Positions 43,093 through 51,879 are shown, counted from the first letter of the stretch. The stretch is DNA of 64,000 nucleotides from an uncultured Veillonellaceae bacterium (GCA_927353735.1 CAKMIA010000003.1:62001-126000); one strand, 5' to 3'. Notes: generated by a model from the sequence alone, not told the origin. Numbers and translations: made by a program.

Positions 43093-43395
43093 ATGAAAGG
43101 GATGAATACAGAGGATTTCGTGGATCAGCTCATGGATACGGACGGCTGTGTCCGCCACAAGAGCTTCGTGTACCATTTCTCCGGGCTGCGCCATCATGCC
43201 GGCCGGGGGACCTGGCGGGTGAGCGTGGAAAAATACCGCTGGACGAAGGAGCCCTTCGAGGATTTTATGGAGCTGGTCTACAGTTATGAATCGGACGATC
43301 CGGAAGACTGCATGGATCATCTGCTGGAGGATGTGCTCTGGGACGGGAAATCCTTCTACGAGCTGGAAAAGGCGCTCACCTGGATCGACTGGTGA
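43093..43395 (+). CDS. Small acidic hypothetical protein
   Basis: A 100-residue soluble, acidic protein, not recognised. Aromatic and acidic residues are frequent (SFVYHFSGLRHHAGRGTWRVSVEKYRW, then a DDPEDCMDHLLEDVLWDG block). It lies 21 bp after the MFS gene with an AGGAGG ribosome site and ends at a strong terminator, so it is a real, co-transcribed gene. No function is proposed. Confidence 0.7.
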   Translation: MKGMNTEDFVDQLMDTDGCVRHKSFVYHFSGLRHHAGRGTWRVSVEKYRWTKEPFEDFMELVYSYESDDPEDCMDHLLEDVLWDGKSFYELEKALTWIDW

Positions 43396-43399
43396 GCAG

Positions 43400-43424
43400 G
43401 CGCCCTGCGGGGCGCTTTTTCTTT
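43400..43424 (+). terminator. Terminator after the MFS operon
   Basis: GCGCCC-TGCG-GGGCGC (43400-43415) followed by TTTTTCTTT. Confidence 0.88.
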
Positions 43425-43445
43425 GCCCTTTCTCCAGGAGGCACC

Positions 43446-43544
43446 ATGGAGCGGTCTATGCAGAATTGGCATACCAAAAAGAAAAAACTCATGGAGGGTC
43501 CTCCTATGTATGAGCGGATGACATGGACCGGGAAGTTTTTTTGA
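43446..43544 (+). CDS. Candidate 32-residue small ORF
   Basis: An ATG at 43446 is preceded by AGGAGG with good spacing and opens 33 codons including the stop. The predicted peptide is basic in the middle (HTKKKKL) and ends in GKFF. It lies between a terminator and the cstA promoter, in a 313-bp gap with no other gene. A GGAGG...CCTCC self-complementary stretch inside it could occlude initiation at internal ATGs. It is too short for compositional proof. Confidence 0.35.
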   Translation: MERSMQNWHTKKKKLMEGPPMYERMTWTGKFF

Positions 43545-43637
43545 CAATTTGCAGAGGAAATCGGAAAGTCAAGGGAAAAACGACGAAATGATATGCATTT
43601 ATTCGATATCAAGTGTACCTTTATATGGAAAGCTGGT

Positions 43638-43666
43638 TTGACGGGAGCACCGTATGTGCCTATAAT
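43638..43666 (+). promoter_or_regulatory. Strong promoter of cstA
   Basis: TTGACG (43638-43643), 17-bp spacer, consensus TATAAT (43661-43666), 43 bp before the start codon. Confidence 0.8.
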
Positions 43667-43708
43667 ATGGCAGTATTCCAAATTTGATTCAATGGAGGAG
43701 AATTTTCA

Positions 43709-45646
43709 ATGGTAGTGAATGGTTTGTACCTGGTCATCATTACCGTCTGCGTCCTCATGCTGGCGTACCGCCTGTACGGTGCGTGGATCGCCGCAAAGGT
43801 GCTCACGCTCAACCAGTACCGGAAAACGCCGGCCTATGAGTTCGAAGACGGACAGGATTACGTTCCGACGAACAAATGGGTCGTATTCGGCCATCATTTC
43901 GCGGCCATCGCAGGGGCAGGCCCGCTGGTCGGCCCGGTCATCGCGGCGCAGTTCGGCTTCATGCCGGGGCTGCTGTGGCTGCTCTTCGGCTCGGTCTTTG
44001 CAGGCGCCGTCCATGATATGGTGGTGCTCGTGGCGTCCATCCGCCACAAGGGCAAATCTCTGGCGGAGATCGCCAAGGACGAAGTTTCCCACACCGCAGG
44101 CATCGCGGCGCTGTGGGTCATGCTGCTGCTCCTCATCGTGACGGAAGCAGGCATGGCGGTCGTCGTGGCCAACTCCCTGCACAACAGCCCGTGGGGCTTC
44201 TTCACGGTGAGCATGACGATCCCGGCGGCCATCATCGTCGGCATCTATGCGAAATATATCCGCCCCGGCCAGATCAAGGAAGCGACGGTCCTCGGCGTGG
44301 TCCTCATTCTGGCAGCGGTCGTGGGCGGCCCCTATGTGCGCGACAATCCGGCGCTGGCTCCGCTCTTCACCTATGATCTGCAGCAGGTGGAGATCATGCT
44401 CGGCGTATATGGCTTCCTCGCTTCGGTCCTTCCGATCTGGCTGCTGCTCGCGCCCCGTGACTATCTGTCCACGTACATGAAGATCGGCACCATCGTGCTG
44501 CTGGCGGTGGGCATCATCATCGTCGCACCGGAGATCCGCATGCCGGCTTTCTCCCAGTTCCTCTGGGGCGGCGGCCCGGTTCTGTCCGGCTCTGTGTTCC
44601 CCTATATTTTCATCACCATTGCCTGCGGCGCCATCTCCGGCTTCCATAGCATCATTTCCACCGGCACCACGCCGAAGATGCTGGAAAATGAACGGCAGGC
44701 GCTGCCGGTCGGCTACGGCGCGATGCTCACGGAAACCTTCATTTCCGTCATGGCTCTCATCGCGGCGTGCAGCCTCCATCCGAGCGATTATTTCGCCATC
44801 AACTCTTCCGCAGACGCTTTCGCCAAGCTGGGCCTGCAGGTGCAGGATCTGCCCGCCCTGTCCCAGATGGTCGGCGAAGACCTGATGCACCGCCCGGGCG
44901 GCGCTGTATCCCTGGCCGTCGGCATGGCGGACATCTTCGCCAAGATCCCCGGCATGGATCACCTCATGGGCCTGTGGTATCACTTCTGCATCATGTTCGA
45001 AGCGCTCTTCATCCTGACCCTCATCGACGCAGGCTGCCGTGTAGGCCGCTACCTGCTGCAGGAACTGCTGAGCAAGGTCTATGAACCCTTCGGAGACCGC
45101 AGCTGGAAGCCCGGCATCGTGCTGTGCTCCTTCATCATCACCTGCTCCTGGATGTACCTCATCCTGCAGGGCGATATCGGTGTCATCTGGCCGCTCTTCG
45201 GCGTGTCCAACCAGCTTCTGGCGACCACCGTACTGGCCATCGTTACCTCCTACATCATCCATTCCGGCCGCGGCCGTTATGCCTGGGTGACCATGATCCC
45301 CTGCTTCTTCATGGCGGTCATCACCATCGTGGCAGACTATGAAAACGTATTCAACAGCTATCTGCCGTCGGGCAAGACGACCATGGTGGTCATCTCCGCG
45401 CTGATGTTCGTCCTCGTGGCGATCGTCGTGGTGGAATCCGTCCGCAGCTGGTTCCGTCTCTTCAGGAATACGCCGCCGGATTACCGGTCCAGAGAAGAGA
45501 TCGAAGAGGAAACGAGAAAGGCCAACGAAGAAGAAGCCGCCGCTGTGGCAGCAGGCATCATCCCGGCGCAGCCCGTGGTTACCCTCTCCGAAAAAGAAAA
45601 GAAACTCCGTGCAGAAGAAATGGCCGTCAAGGCTGTGCTCGACTGA
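43709..45646 (+). CDS. cstA: Carbon starvation protein A family transporter
   Basis: A 645-residue polytopic membrane protein of the CstA/BtsT family, with about 16-18 helices. Signature blocks are NKWVVFGHHFAAIAGAGPLVGP, AVHDMVVLVASIRHKGKSLAEIA and GFHSIISTGTTPKMLENE. E. coli relatives import pyruvate (BtsT) or pyruvate and peptides (CstA). The last about 70 residues are a charged cytoplasmic tail rich in Glu, Ala and Lys. The strong promoter and a perfect GGAGGAG site suggest high expression. With ppsA in the same window, a role at the pyruvate node is plausible. Confidence 0.93.
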   Translation: MVVNGLYLVIITVCVLMLAYRLYGAWIAAKVLTLNQYRKTPAYEFEDGQDYVPTNKWVVFGHHFAAIAGAGPLVGPVIAAQFGFMPGLLWLLFGSVFAGAVHDMVVLVASIRHKGKSLAEIAKDEVSHTAGIAALWVMLLLLIVTEAGMAVVVANSLHNSPWGFFTVSMTIPAAIIVGIYAKYIRPGQIKEATVLGVVLILAAVVGGPYVRDNPALAPLFTYDLQQVEIMLGVYGFLASVLPIWLLLAPRDYLSTYMKIGTIVLLAVGIIIVAPEIRMPAFSQFLWGGGPVLSGSVFPYIFITIACGAISGFHSIISTGTTPKMLENERQALPVGYGAMLTETFISVMALIAACSLHPSDYFAINSSADAFAKLGLQVQDLPALSQMVGEDLMHRPGGAVSLAVGMADIFAKIPGMDHLMGLWYHFCIMFEALFILTLIDAGCRVGRYLLQELLSKVYEPFGDRSWKPGIVLCSFIITCSWMYLILQGDIGVIWPLFGVSNQLLATTVLAIVTSYIIHSGRGRYAWVTMIPCFFMAVITIVADYENVFNSYLPSGKTTMVVISALMFVLVAIVVVESVRSWFRLFRNTPPDYRSREEIEEETRKANEEEAAAVAAGIIPAQPVVTLSEKEKKLRAEEMAVKAVLD

Positions 45647-45658
45647 CGAAATCCAAAG

Positions 45659-45692
45659 GTGCGTCCTCCGGGGCGCACTTTTTGCGTGCCTG
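45659..45692 (+). repeat. 34-bp direct repeat, copy 1, containing the cstA terminator
   Basis: It contains an 8-bp stem GTGCGTCC/GGGCGCAC with TCCG loop and TTTTT, plus GCGTGCCTG. An identical 34-bp copy lies at 46873-46906, on the other side of the acyltransferase gene. Confidence 0.85.
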
Positions 45693-45706
45693 TGCGTAGA
45701 GGAAAT

Positions 45707-45735
45707 TTGTATTGCATTATGAATATTGGTATACT
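45707..45735 (+). promoter_or_regulatory. Promoter of the acyltransferase gene
   Basis: TTGTAT, 17-bp spacer, TATACT with TGG extension. Confidence 0.55.
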
Positions 45736-45776
45736 TTTCTTTAGTGATTTTTATATGAAATAGTAGGAAGGAATAT

Positions 45777-46862
45777 ATGGAAAAGCGGGAGAGAAACAGT
45801 TCTATTGAATTGCTGCGGGTAATCACCATTATTTGGATTATATTTCATCATTTTAATGTTCATGGAGTATGGGAAATGCAGGATACGGTTTTTCCCGGCT
45901 GGCAGTTATTTGTTTCTGGTATGACTGGCTGGGGAGGCGGAGTCGGCAATGATATTTTCATGATTATTACCGGATATTTTATGATCACCAGCAAAGTGCA
46001 CTGGAAGCGCATTGTCATGCTGCTGCTTACCATGTTTTTTTATTCTTGGATCATTGCTGGATTTTTTTACGGGGTCATAGGTTGGCCTCTGACGGCCAAA
46101 GAAATCAGCAAATATGCAGTTCCTATCTGGAGCGGAGTCAACTGGTTTGTAGGATGCTATATAGTTTTTGTATGTTTTGTGCCGTTTGTGAATTTATTTA
46201 TACAAAAAATGACAGAACGGCAGTATGTAAGTTTTATGATTTTGTTTTATATTATGTTTAGGGTCATTCCTAGATTTAGTGGAGAGACTTATCTGAGCGG
46301 TGGATTTGTACAGTTTTTCATCATGTACTTGGTGGGGGCATACATTCGTTTATATGGGAATAAACTAAGAAATTTTCATAATATGAAATTTTGGAGACGC
46401 TGTTTTTTAGGAGGCTTATTATTCATTGGAATCGCGTCTGTGGTTCCCTCTGTTTTTGGACATTGGGGGCCATATAATAAAATTGCATATTTAATAAGTC
46501 CTTTTATGGCAGTAATTTGTTTTATGCTGGCATTATGTCATAAGCCGTTTTCTTCTAAGATCATCAATGGTATGGCCGGTTCTGTACTGGGGATTTATCT
46601 GATTCATGACAATCCATTGGTCAGGAAATTTATCTGGACGGTGTGGAGTCCCAATCTGGACTATCTGGACACATGGTATTTTCCGTTGTTTATGATCGGC
46701 AAGGTGGCGCTGGTATTTCTGGTTTGTCTGGGAATCGACCAGCTGCGGCTTCACTTTGTGGAACCGTATATGAAGCGGTATGTGGATGCGCAGTGGCCAA
46801 AATGGGAACAGAAACTGGATGCTTATAAGGTGCGTATGAATCAATACCTTATGAAGATGTAA
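45777..46862 (+). CDS. Acyltransferase family 3 membrane protein (surface glycan acylation)
   Basis: A 361-residue membrane protein with about ten helices of the acyltransferase 3 (OafA/WecH) family. The N-terminal NSSIELLRVITIIWIIFHHFNVHG contains the family Arg and His, and GNDIFMIITGYFM the second motif. Such proteins O-acetylate polysaccharides or lipids at the membrane. The gene is much more AT-rich than cstA and mnmE on either side and is bracketed by identical 34-bp terminator repeats, so it is probably an insertion. It is monocistronic. Confidence 0.88.
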   Translation: MEKRERNSSIELLRVITIIWIIFHHFNVHGVWEMQDTVFPGWQLFVSGMTGWGGGVGNDIFMIITGYFMITSKVHWKRIVMLLLTMFFYSWIIAGFFYGVIGWPLTAKEISKYAVPIWSGVNWFVGCYIVFVCFVPFVNLFIQKMTERQYVSFMILFYIMFRVIPRFSGETYLSGGFVQFFIMYLVGAYIRLYGNKLRNFHNMKFWRRCFLGGLLFIGIASVVPSVFGHWGPYNKIAYLISPFMAVICFMLALCHKPFSSKIINGMAGSVLGIYLIHDNPLVRKFIWTVWSPNLDYLDTWYFPLFMIGKVALVFLVCLGIDQLRLHFVEPYMKRYVDAQWPKWEQKLDAYKVRMNQYLMKM

Positions 46863-46872
46863 AAATTTTGAA

Positions 46873-46906
46873 GTGCGTCCTCCGGGGCGCACTTTTTGCG
46901 TGCCTG
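46873..46906 (+). repeat. 34-bp direct repeat, copy 2, containing the acyltransferase terminator
   Basis: Identical to 45659-45692; it again acts as an intrinsic terminator, here 10 bp beyond the acyltransferase stop. Confidence 0.85.
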
Positions 46907-46993
46907 CTTGTGGCCAGGCGGCATTAGATATTCCCACCGGCGTATCGTATAATACAGAAAAGAATAGAGAACGGAATCATATAAGGAGGAGCT

Positions 46994-48373
46994 ATGTACG
47001 AAGAAACAACCATTGCCGCCATCGCCACGGCGCCCGGGGAAGGGGGCATCGGCATCATCCGCATCAGCGGCGACGGGGCGGCCGATGTGGGAGACCGCAT
47101 TTTCCGGATGAAGAGCGGCCGCTCGTTCCGCACGGCGGAGCCGCAGAAGCTCTGCTACGGCCATGTCGTGCGGGACGGCTCCTTTGTGGATGAGGGCCTC
47201 GGCGTCTATATGAAGGGGCCTCATTCCTATACCGGCGAGGATGTGGTGGAGATCCAGATCCACGGCAGCGGGGAGGCGCTCCGGGAGACCCTGTCGCTGG
47301 CGCTGTCTGCGGGGGCAGTCCTGGCGGAGCGGGGAGAATTCACGAAGCGGGCCTTCCTGAACGGGCGCATCGATCTGGCGCAGGCCGAGGCGGTCATGGA
47401 CATCATCACCGCCCGGGGCAGTGCGGCCCTCACCCAGGCGGAGAGCCACCTCGCAGGGGCGTTGTCCCGCTATGTGCACACCGTGCGGGATTCCCTGAAG
47501 GATCTCATCACAAAGCTGGAGGTCACCATCGACTATCCTGAGGAGGACATCGAGGACCTCACCCGGGAGGAGATACAGAGCGGGCTCCGGGCTATTCGGG
47601 AGCCCATGGAGGCGCTGCTGGCGCGGTCCGAGCGGGGCCGCATCATCCGGGAGGGGCTGCGCACGGCCATCGTGGGCCGGCCGAACGCGGGGAAATCCAG
47701 CCTGCTCAATGCGCTCCTGCAGGAAGACCGGGCTATTGTCACGGACATCCCCGGCACGACCCGGGATACCATTGAGGAATCCATCCGCATCGGCGGCGTG
47801 CCGCTGGTTCTCATGGATACAGCGGGGCTGCGCCATACGGACAATCAGGTGGAAAAGATCGGCATCGAACGGGCGCGGCAGTCCATGCAGCGGGCGGACC
47901 TCATTCTCGCCGTGCTGGACGGCTCCCGGCCGCTCGCCGAAGAGGACCGGCAGCTGCTGGCCTCCATCCGGGACCGGCAGGCTATCGTCATCCTGAATAA
48001 ATACGATCTGCCGCAGGAGATCACCGTGCAGGACGTGCAGGCCATCGCCGGCGCCGTGCCGGTCATTTCCCTTTCCGCGCAGTACGGCAGCGGCATCGAT
48101 GAGCTGGAGGAGGCCCTGCGGAAGCTCACGGAGGAGCAGAATGCAGAGTCCGGGCGGGAGCTGTTTCTGACGAATCTGCGCCATGTGGAGCTCGTCCGGA
48201 AAGCGCTCCTCGCGGTGAACCGCGCCCTGTCCTCATGCGGCCTCGGCATGCCCGCCGACTGCATCGCCGTAGACCTCACAGAAAGCTGGAACGCCCTCGG
48301 GGAGATCACCGGCGATACCGTGGACGACGAGCTCATCGCGTCCATTTTCAGCAATTTCTGCGTGGGGAAATAA
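46994..48373 (+). CDS. mnmE: tRNA modification GTPase MnmE
   Basis: A 459-residue GTPase which, with MnmG, installs the (carboxymethyl)aminomethyl group at C5 of wobble U34 in several tRNAs. It has an N-terminal folate-binding domain (TIAAIATAPGEGGIGIIRISG), a helical domain and a G domain with GRPNAGKSSLLNAL, DIPGTTRD, DTAG and NKYD. The C-terminal Cys motif is CVGK, complete at the very end. mnmG is not in the window. AGGAGG precedes the ATG, and a TATAAT lies at 46948-46953. Confidence 0.97.
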   Translation: MYEETTIAAIATAPGEGGIGIIRISGDGAADVGDRIFRMKSGRSFRTAEPQKLCYGHVVRDGSFVDEGLGVYMKGPHSYTGEDVVEIQIHGSGEALRETLSLALSAGAVLAERGEFTKRAFLNGRIDLAQAEAVMDIITARGSAALTQAESHLAGALSRYVHTVRDSLKDLITKLEVTIDYPEEDIEDLTREEIQSGLRAIREPMEALLARSERGRIIREGLRTAIVGRPNAGKSSLLNALLQEDRAIVTDIPGTTRDTIEESIRIGGVPLVLMDTAGLRHTDNQVEKIGIERARQSMQRADLILAVLDGSRPLAEEDRQLLASIRDRQAIVILNKYDLPQEITVQDVQAIAGAVPVISLSAQYGSGIDELEEALRKLTEEQNAESGRELFLTNLRHVELVRKALLAVNRALSSCGLGMPADCIAVDLTESWNALGEITGDTVDDELIASIFSNFCVGK

Positions 48374-48444
48374 GGCGGCCGGCTCCCTGCCGCATCCTTT
48401 TTCAGGATTTTGTAAAAATTTTTCCAAAATCTGCGCAAAAGCCC

Positions 48445-48473
48445 TTGCCAAACCGGAGGAACTCTGCTATTAT
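48445..48473 (+). promoter_or_regulatory. Promoter of the tRNA-Trp/tRNA-Arg pair
   Basis: TTGCCA (48445-48450), 17-bp spacer, TATTAT (48468-48473), 36 bp before the first tRNA. Confidence 0.65.
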
Positions 48474-48508
48474 ATACAAGTCACATGTGATGAATGTGAC
48501 CGAGGCGC

Positions 48509-48584
48509 AGGGGCATAGCGCAATTGATAGAGCAACAGTCTCCAAAACTGTAGGTTGGGGGTTTGAGTCCCTCTGCCCCTGCCA
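48509..48584 (+). tRNA. tRNA-Trp (CCA)
   Basis: A complete cloverleaf: 7-bp acceptor AGGGGCA/TGCCCCT, D arm GCGCAATTGATAGAGC, anticodon arm ACAGT-CTCCAAA-ACTGT with anticodon CCA, T arm with TTTGAGT loop, discriminator G and encoded CCA. Confidence 0.95.
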
Positions 48585-48588
48585 ATAT

Positions 48589-48666
48589 GGCTCCATAGCT
48601 CAGTCTGGATAGAGCACTTGACTACGAATCAAGGTGTCGGGGGTTCGAATCCCTCTGGGGTCACCA
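48589..48666 (+). tRNA. tRNA-Arg (ACG)
   Basis: Acceptor GGCTCCA/TGGGGTC (with wobbles), D arm GCTCAGTCTGGATAGAGC, anticodon arm CTTGA-CTACGAA-TCAAG with anticodon ACG (A34 is normally deaminated to inosine), T loop TTCGAAT and encoded CCA. It lies four bases after tRNA-Trp and is probably co-transcribed. Confidence 0.95.
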
Positions 48667-48672
48667 CAAGAG

Positions 48673-48700
48673 ATCCGTCGGGCGTCCGGCGGATTTTTTA
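48673..48700 (+). terminator. Terminator of the tRNA pair
   Basis: Nine-bp stem (48673-48681 with 48686-48694), GCGT loop, T-tract. Confidence 0.88.
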
Positions 48701-48809
48701 TTGCCTGTACATTTGATTTACTATAAATCGGAAATTCATTGCCTCAGCGCAGGAAATGCGGTATATTGAGAGCAATGACAAGCCGGGCGCGCCCGGAAAA
48801 GGAGTTACT

Positions 48810-49685
48810 ATGAAACACATCAGAAAAGCAGTCATCCCCGCCGCCGGGTTCGGCACGCGGTTCCTGCCGGCCACGAAGGCCATGCCGAAGGAAATGCTTC
48901 CTATTGTGGACAAGCCCACCATCCAGTACATCGTGGAAGAGATTCTGGCCAGCGGCATTGACGAGATCCTCATCATCAGCGGCCATGCGAAGCGGGCCAT
49001 CGAGGATCATTTCGATTCCTCTCCGGAGCTGGAATCCCATCTGTACGAACATGGCAAGATGGAGCTGCTGAAGGAGATCCAGAAGATTTCCAATATCACC
49101 GTCCATTACATCCGGCAGAAGCACATGAACGGGCTGGGCGACGCCATCCTCTGCGCAAAGACCTTTGTGGACGATGAGCCGTTTGCGGTCATCCTCGGGG
49201 ACGATGTGGTCTACCATGAGGGCGAGCCCGCGCTGGCCCAGCTGATTGACGTATACCGCCAGACCGGGGCGACGGTCCTCGGCTGCCAGGAGGTGGCGCC
49301 GGAGGCGGTGTCCTCCTACGGCATCGTGAAGGGAATCCCCACGGACAATGCCCGCATCATGAAGGTGGAGGACATGGTGGAAAAGCCTGCCGTATCCGAG
49401 GCGCCGAGCCGCATGGCCGTGCTGGGGCGGTACGTCATCACGCCGGACGTCTTTTCCATTCTGGAGGAAACGAAGCCCGGCAAGGGCGGCGAGGTGCAGC
49501 TCACGGACGCGCTCCGCGTGATGGCTCACAATGAAAATGTCTATGCCTGTGCCTTTGAAGGACGCCGGTATGACGTGGGCAGCAAGGAGGGGTTCCTCGA
49601 GGCGACGGTGGAATACGCCCTCCGCCGCTCCGATCTGGGACCGGGCTTTGCAGCCTATCTGAAGCGCATCGCCGAAACGCTGTGA
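48810..49685 (+). CDS. galU: UTP-glucose-1-phosphate uridylyltransferase
   Basis: A 291-residue nucleotidyltransferase that makes UDP-glucose for glycan and glycolipid synthesis. The signature AAGFGTRFLPATKAMPKEMLPIVDKPTIQY, the GLGDAILCAK block, LGDD and the late GGEVQLTDALR are all present. Length is normal. The ATG at 48810 follows AAAAGGAG. It has its own terminator. It probably serves the glycosyltransferases of the 18-35 kb region. Confidence 0.96.
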   Translation: MKHIRKAVIPAAGFGTRFLPATKAMPKEMLPIVDKPTIQYIVEEILASGIDEILIISGHAKRAIEDHFDSSPELESHLYEHGKMELLKEIQKISNITVHYIRQKHMNGLGDAILCAKTFVDDEPFAVILGDDVVYHEGEPALAQLIDVYRQTGATVLGCQEVAPEAVSSYGIVKGIPTDNARIMKVEDMVEKPAVSEAPSRMAVLGRYVITPDVFSILEETKPGKGGEVQLTDALRVMAHNENVYACAFEGRRYDVGSKEGFLEATVEYALRRSDLGPGFAAYLKRIAETL

Positions 49686-49687
49686 GG

Positions 49688-49715
49688 AAAAAGAGCAGGG
49701 AGACCTGCTCTTTTT
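49688..49715 (+). terminator. galU terminator
   Basis: Twelve-bp perfect stem (49688-49699 with 49704-49715), GAGA loop, ending in TTTTT. Confidence 0.92.
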
Positions 49716-49793
49716 GTGTGCGCCGTGCGGCATTCGTCATTCTTCGGGGAAACAGGTATAATAAGGAAATATGATGATACACAGGAGGTCAGC

Positions 49794-50234
49794 ATGTACA
49801 GAAAGTTCGATAAAGCAGCGTATCGCTGGGACGGTGTGGAGCCTCATGAATATAAGGAGAATCACGAGGTGTTCCGCCATGTGACGAAGCAGGTGCTCTT
49901 TGAAAATGAGGGGGATCTGCCGGTGCAGTTCCGGTATTTTCAGGTGGAGCCCGGCGGATGGTCGTCCTTTGAGCACCATGAGCACATGCATATGGTGGTG
50001 ATCTTCCGCGGACAGGGCCATGCGCTTCTGGGCGATGAGGTCCGCGAGGTCCATGAGGGGGATCTCATCACCATCCCGCCGTGGACGTGGCATCAGTTCA
50101 AGGCAGACGAGGGAGAGCCTCTGGGCTTTTTCTGTCTGGTGAACGCCCGTCGCGACGCGCCGGTCTATCCCACGGAGGAGGACGTGAAGGCGCTGCGGAA
50201 GAAGCCGGAGGTGGCGGCGTTTCTGGACCGGTGA
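49794..50234 (+). CDS. Cupin domain protein
   Basis: A 146-residue single-domain cupin. The metal-binding motif 1 reads FEHHEHMHMVVIFRGQGHALL (several His then a Gly-rich turn) and motif 2 is GDLITIPPWTWHQFKA. Such proteins bind Fe, Mn, Ni or Zn and may be enzymes or sensors. It sits just upstream of larEBC (65-bp gap, no terminator seen), so co-transcription and a link with nickel or lactate metabolism are possible but unproven. AGGAGG precedes the ATG at 49794. Confidence 0.85.
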   Translation: MYRKFDKAAYRWDGVEPHEYKENHEVFRHVTKQVLFENEGDLPVQFRYFQVEPGGWSSFEHHEHMHMVVIFRGQGHALLGDEVREVHEGDLITIPPWTWHQFKADEGEPLGFFCLVNARRDAPVYPTEEDVKALRKKPEVAAFLDR

Positions 50235-50299
50235 GCCTTGACTTCGAGTGAGCTTACCATGATAGGATAGACCATCAAAAGAGGAAGGGAGGCGCAGCC

Positions 50300-51118
50300 A
50301 TGGAGGAGCTGGCCAAAAAGAAGGAGGCGCTGGAAGCGCAGCTGCGGGCGCTGGGACGGGCTGCGGTGGCGTTTTCCGGCGGCGTGGATTCGGCGCTGCT
50401 GCTTCATGAGGCGCTGAAGGTGCTCGGCCGGGACAACGTGCTGGCGGTGACGATGCAGCTGGCGTCGGTCCCGGAGCGGGAGCTGACGGAGGCGAAGGAC
50501 TTCTGCAAGGAACGGGGCGTCCGCCACGAGGTGCTTCTGCTGGACCAGTTCCGCGTGCAGGGCTTTGCGGACAATCCGCCGGACCGGTGCTATCTGTGCA
50601 AGCGCTTCCTTTTCGAAAAGCTCCGGGCTTATGCCGGGGCGGAGGGATTCACGCACATTCTGGACGGAACGAACCGGGATGATGCGGACCACTACCGGCC
50701 GGGGATGCGGGCCATTGCCGAGCTGGGCATCGTGAGCCCGCTCCGGCTGGCAGAACTCCGGAAGGCGGACATCCGCGCGCTGGCGAAGACGGAGGGGCTT
50801 CCGGTGTGGAGCAAGCCCGCCTTTGCGTGCATGGCCACGCGCTTTCCCTACGGGGAGCGGATCACGGAGGAGAAGCTCCGCATGACGGAGGCCGCCGAGG
50901 ATTTCCTCTGGCAGCACGGCTTCGCTCAGTTCCGGGTGCGCATGCACGGCGATCTGGCGCGGATCGAGATGCCGGAGGCGGATCTGGCGCGGCTTTTTGC
51001 GCTTCGGAAGGAAACGGCAGCGGCGCTGCGGGCGCTGGGCTTTCGTTATGTGACGATGGATCTCATGGGGTACCGCATGGGCAGTATGGATGAAGCAGTC
51101 CGGAAGGAGACGGAATGA
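50300..51118 (+). CDS. larE: ATP-dependent sacrificial sulfur transferase LarE
   Basis: A 272-residue PP-loop ATPase. SGGVDS (26-31) adenylates the cofactor precursor. C177 in FACMATRFPYG corresponds to the sacrificial sulfur-donor Cys of the known L. plantarum enzyme. LarE provides sulfur for the nickel-pincer cofactor (NPN) of lactate racemase. DRCYLCKR (C97, C100) is an additional Cys pair that, together with C177, could make an Fe-S-dependent LarE variant (inference). It overlaps larB by 4 nt (ATGA). Confidence 0.93.
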   Translation: MEELAKKKEALEAQLRALGRAAVAFSGGVDSALLLHEALKVLGRDNVLAVTMQLASVPERELTEAKDFCKERGVRHEVLLLDQFRVQGFADNPPDRCYLCKRFLFEKLRAYAGAEGFTHILDGTNRDDADHYRPGMRAIAELGIVSPLRLAELRKADIRALAKTEGLPVWSKPAFACMATRFPYGERITEEKLRMTEAAEDFLWQHGFAQFRVRMHGDLARIEMPEADLARLFALRKETAAALRALGFRYVTMDLMGYRMGSMDEAVRKETE

Positions 51119-51879
51119 ATACACGGGAATTGCTGGAAAAGATCCGGGACGGAGCGCTTTCCGTCGAGGAAGGGGAAGCGTATTTTCAGGAGCGGCGGCA
51201 GGAGAAGATGTACCGCGAGCTGGGCTACGCGAAGCTGGATACGGGCCGGAAGGCGCGGTCCGGCTTTGAAGAGGTGATCTTCTGCGCCGGCAAGCCTGAC
51301 GCCTATCTGGCGGCAATCTACGAAAAGCTTTATGAGGCGAACGGCGAGGTCTTCGGCACGCGGGCCTCGGCGCACCAGTATGAGCTGGTGCGGGAGAAGA
51401 TTCCCGATATTTCCTATGACCCGATCTCGCGCATCCTGAAGAAGGAAAAGGCGGACAAGCCCCATGTGGGACGGGTGGCGGTCTGCACGGCCGGCACGTC
51501 GGACATCCCCGTGGCGGAGGAAGCGGCGCAGACGGCGGAATACTTCGGCACCCGGGTGGAGCGCATTTATGATGTGGGCGTGTCGGGCATCCACCGGCTC
51601 CTGGCGAAGGAGGAGGCCATCGCCAGCGCGAACTGCGTAATCGCCGTGGCCGGCATGGAGGGCGCGCTGGCCAGCGTCATCGGCGGGCTGGTGAGAAATC
51701 CGGTGATCGCCGTGCCCACGTCGGTGGGATACGGTGCGAGCTTCCACGGCCTGTCGGCCCTGCTCACCATGCTCAATTCCTGTGCCAACGGCATCACCAC
51801 GGTCAATATCGACAACGGATTCGGCGCGGGCTACGTGGCGACACAGATCAACCGGCTCGCGGAAAGGGGACATATCTGA
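51115..51879 (+). CDS. larB: Nickel-pincer cofactor biosynthesis protein LarB
   Basis: A 254-residue protein that carboxylates and hydrolyses nicotinic acid adenine dinucleotide, the first NPN step. The C-terminal PurE-like domain shows VCTAGTSDIPVAEEAA, YDVGVSGIHRLL and AGMEGALASVIGGL. An N-terminal helical region with FEEVIFCAGKP precedes it. Start and stop overlap both neighbours (ATGA with larE, TGATG with larC), so the three are tightly coupled. Confidence 0.95.
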   Translation: MNTRELLEKIRDGALSVEEGEAYFQERRQEKMYRELGYAKLDTGRKARSGFEEVIFCAGKPDAYLAAIYEKLYEANGEVFGTRASAHQYELVREKIPDISYDPISRILKKEKADKPHVGRVAVCTAGTSDIPVAEEAAQTAEYFGTRVERIYDVGVSGIHRLLAKEEAIASANCVIAVAGMEGALASVIGGLVRNPVIAVPTSVGYGASFHGLSALLTMLNSCANGITTVNIDNGFGAGYVATQINRLAERGHI

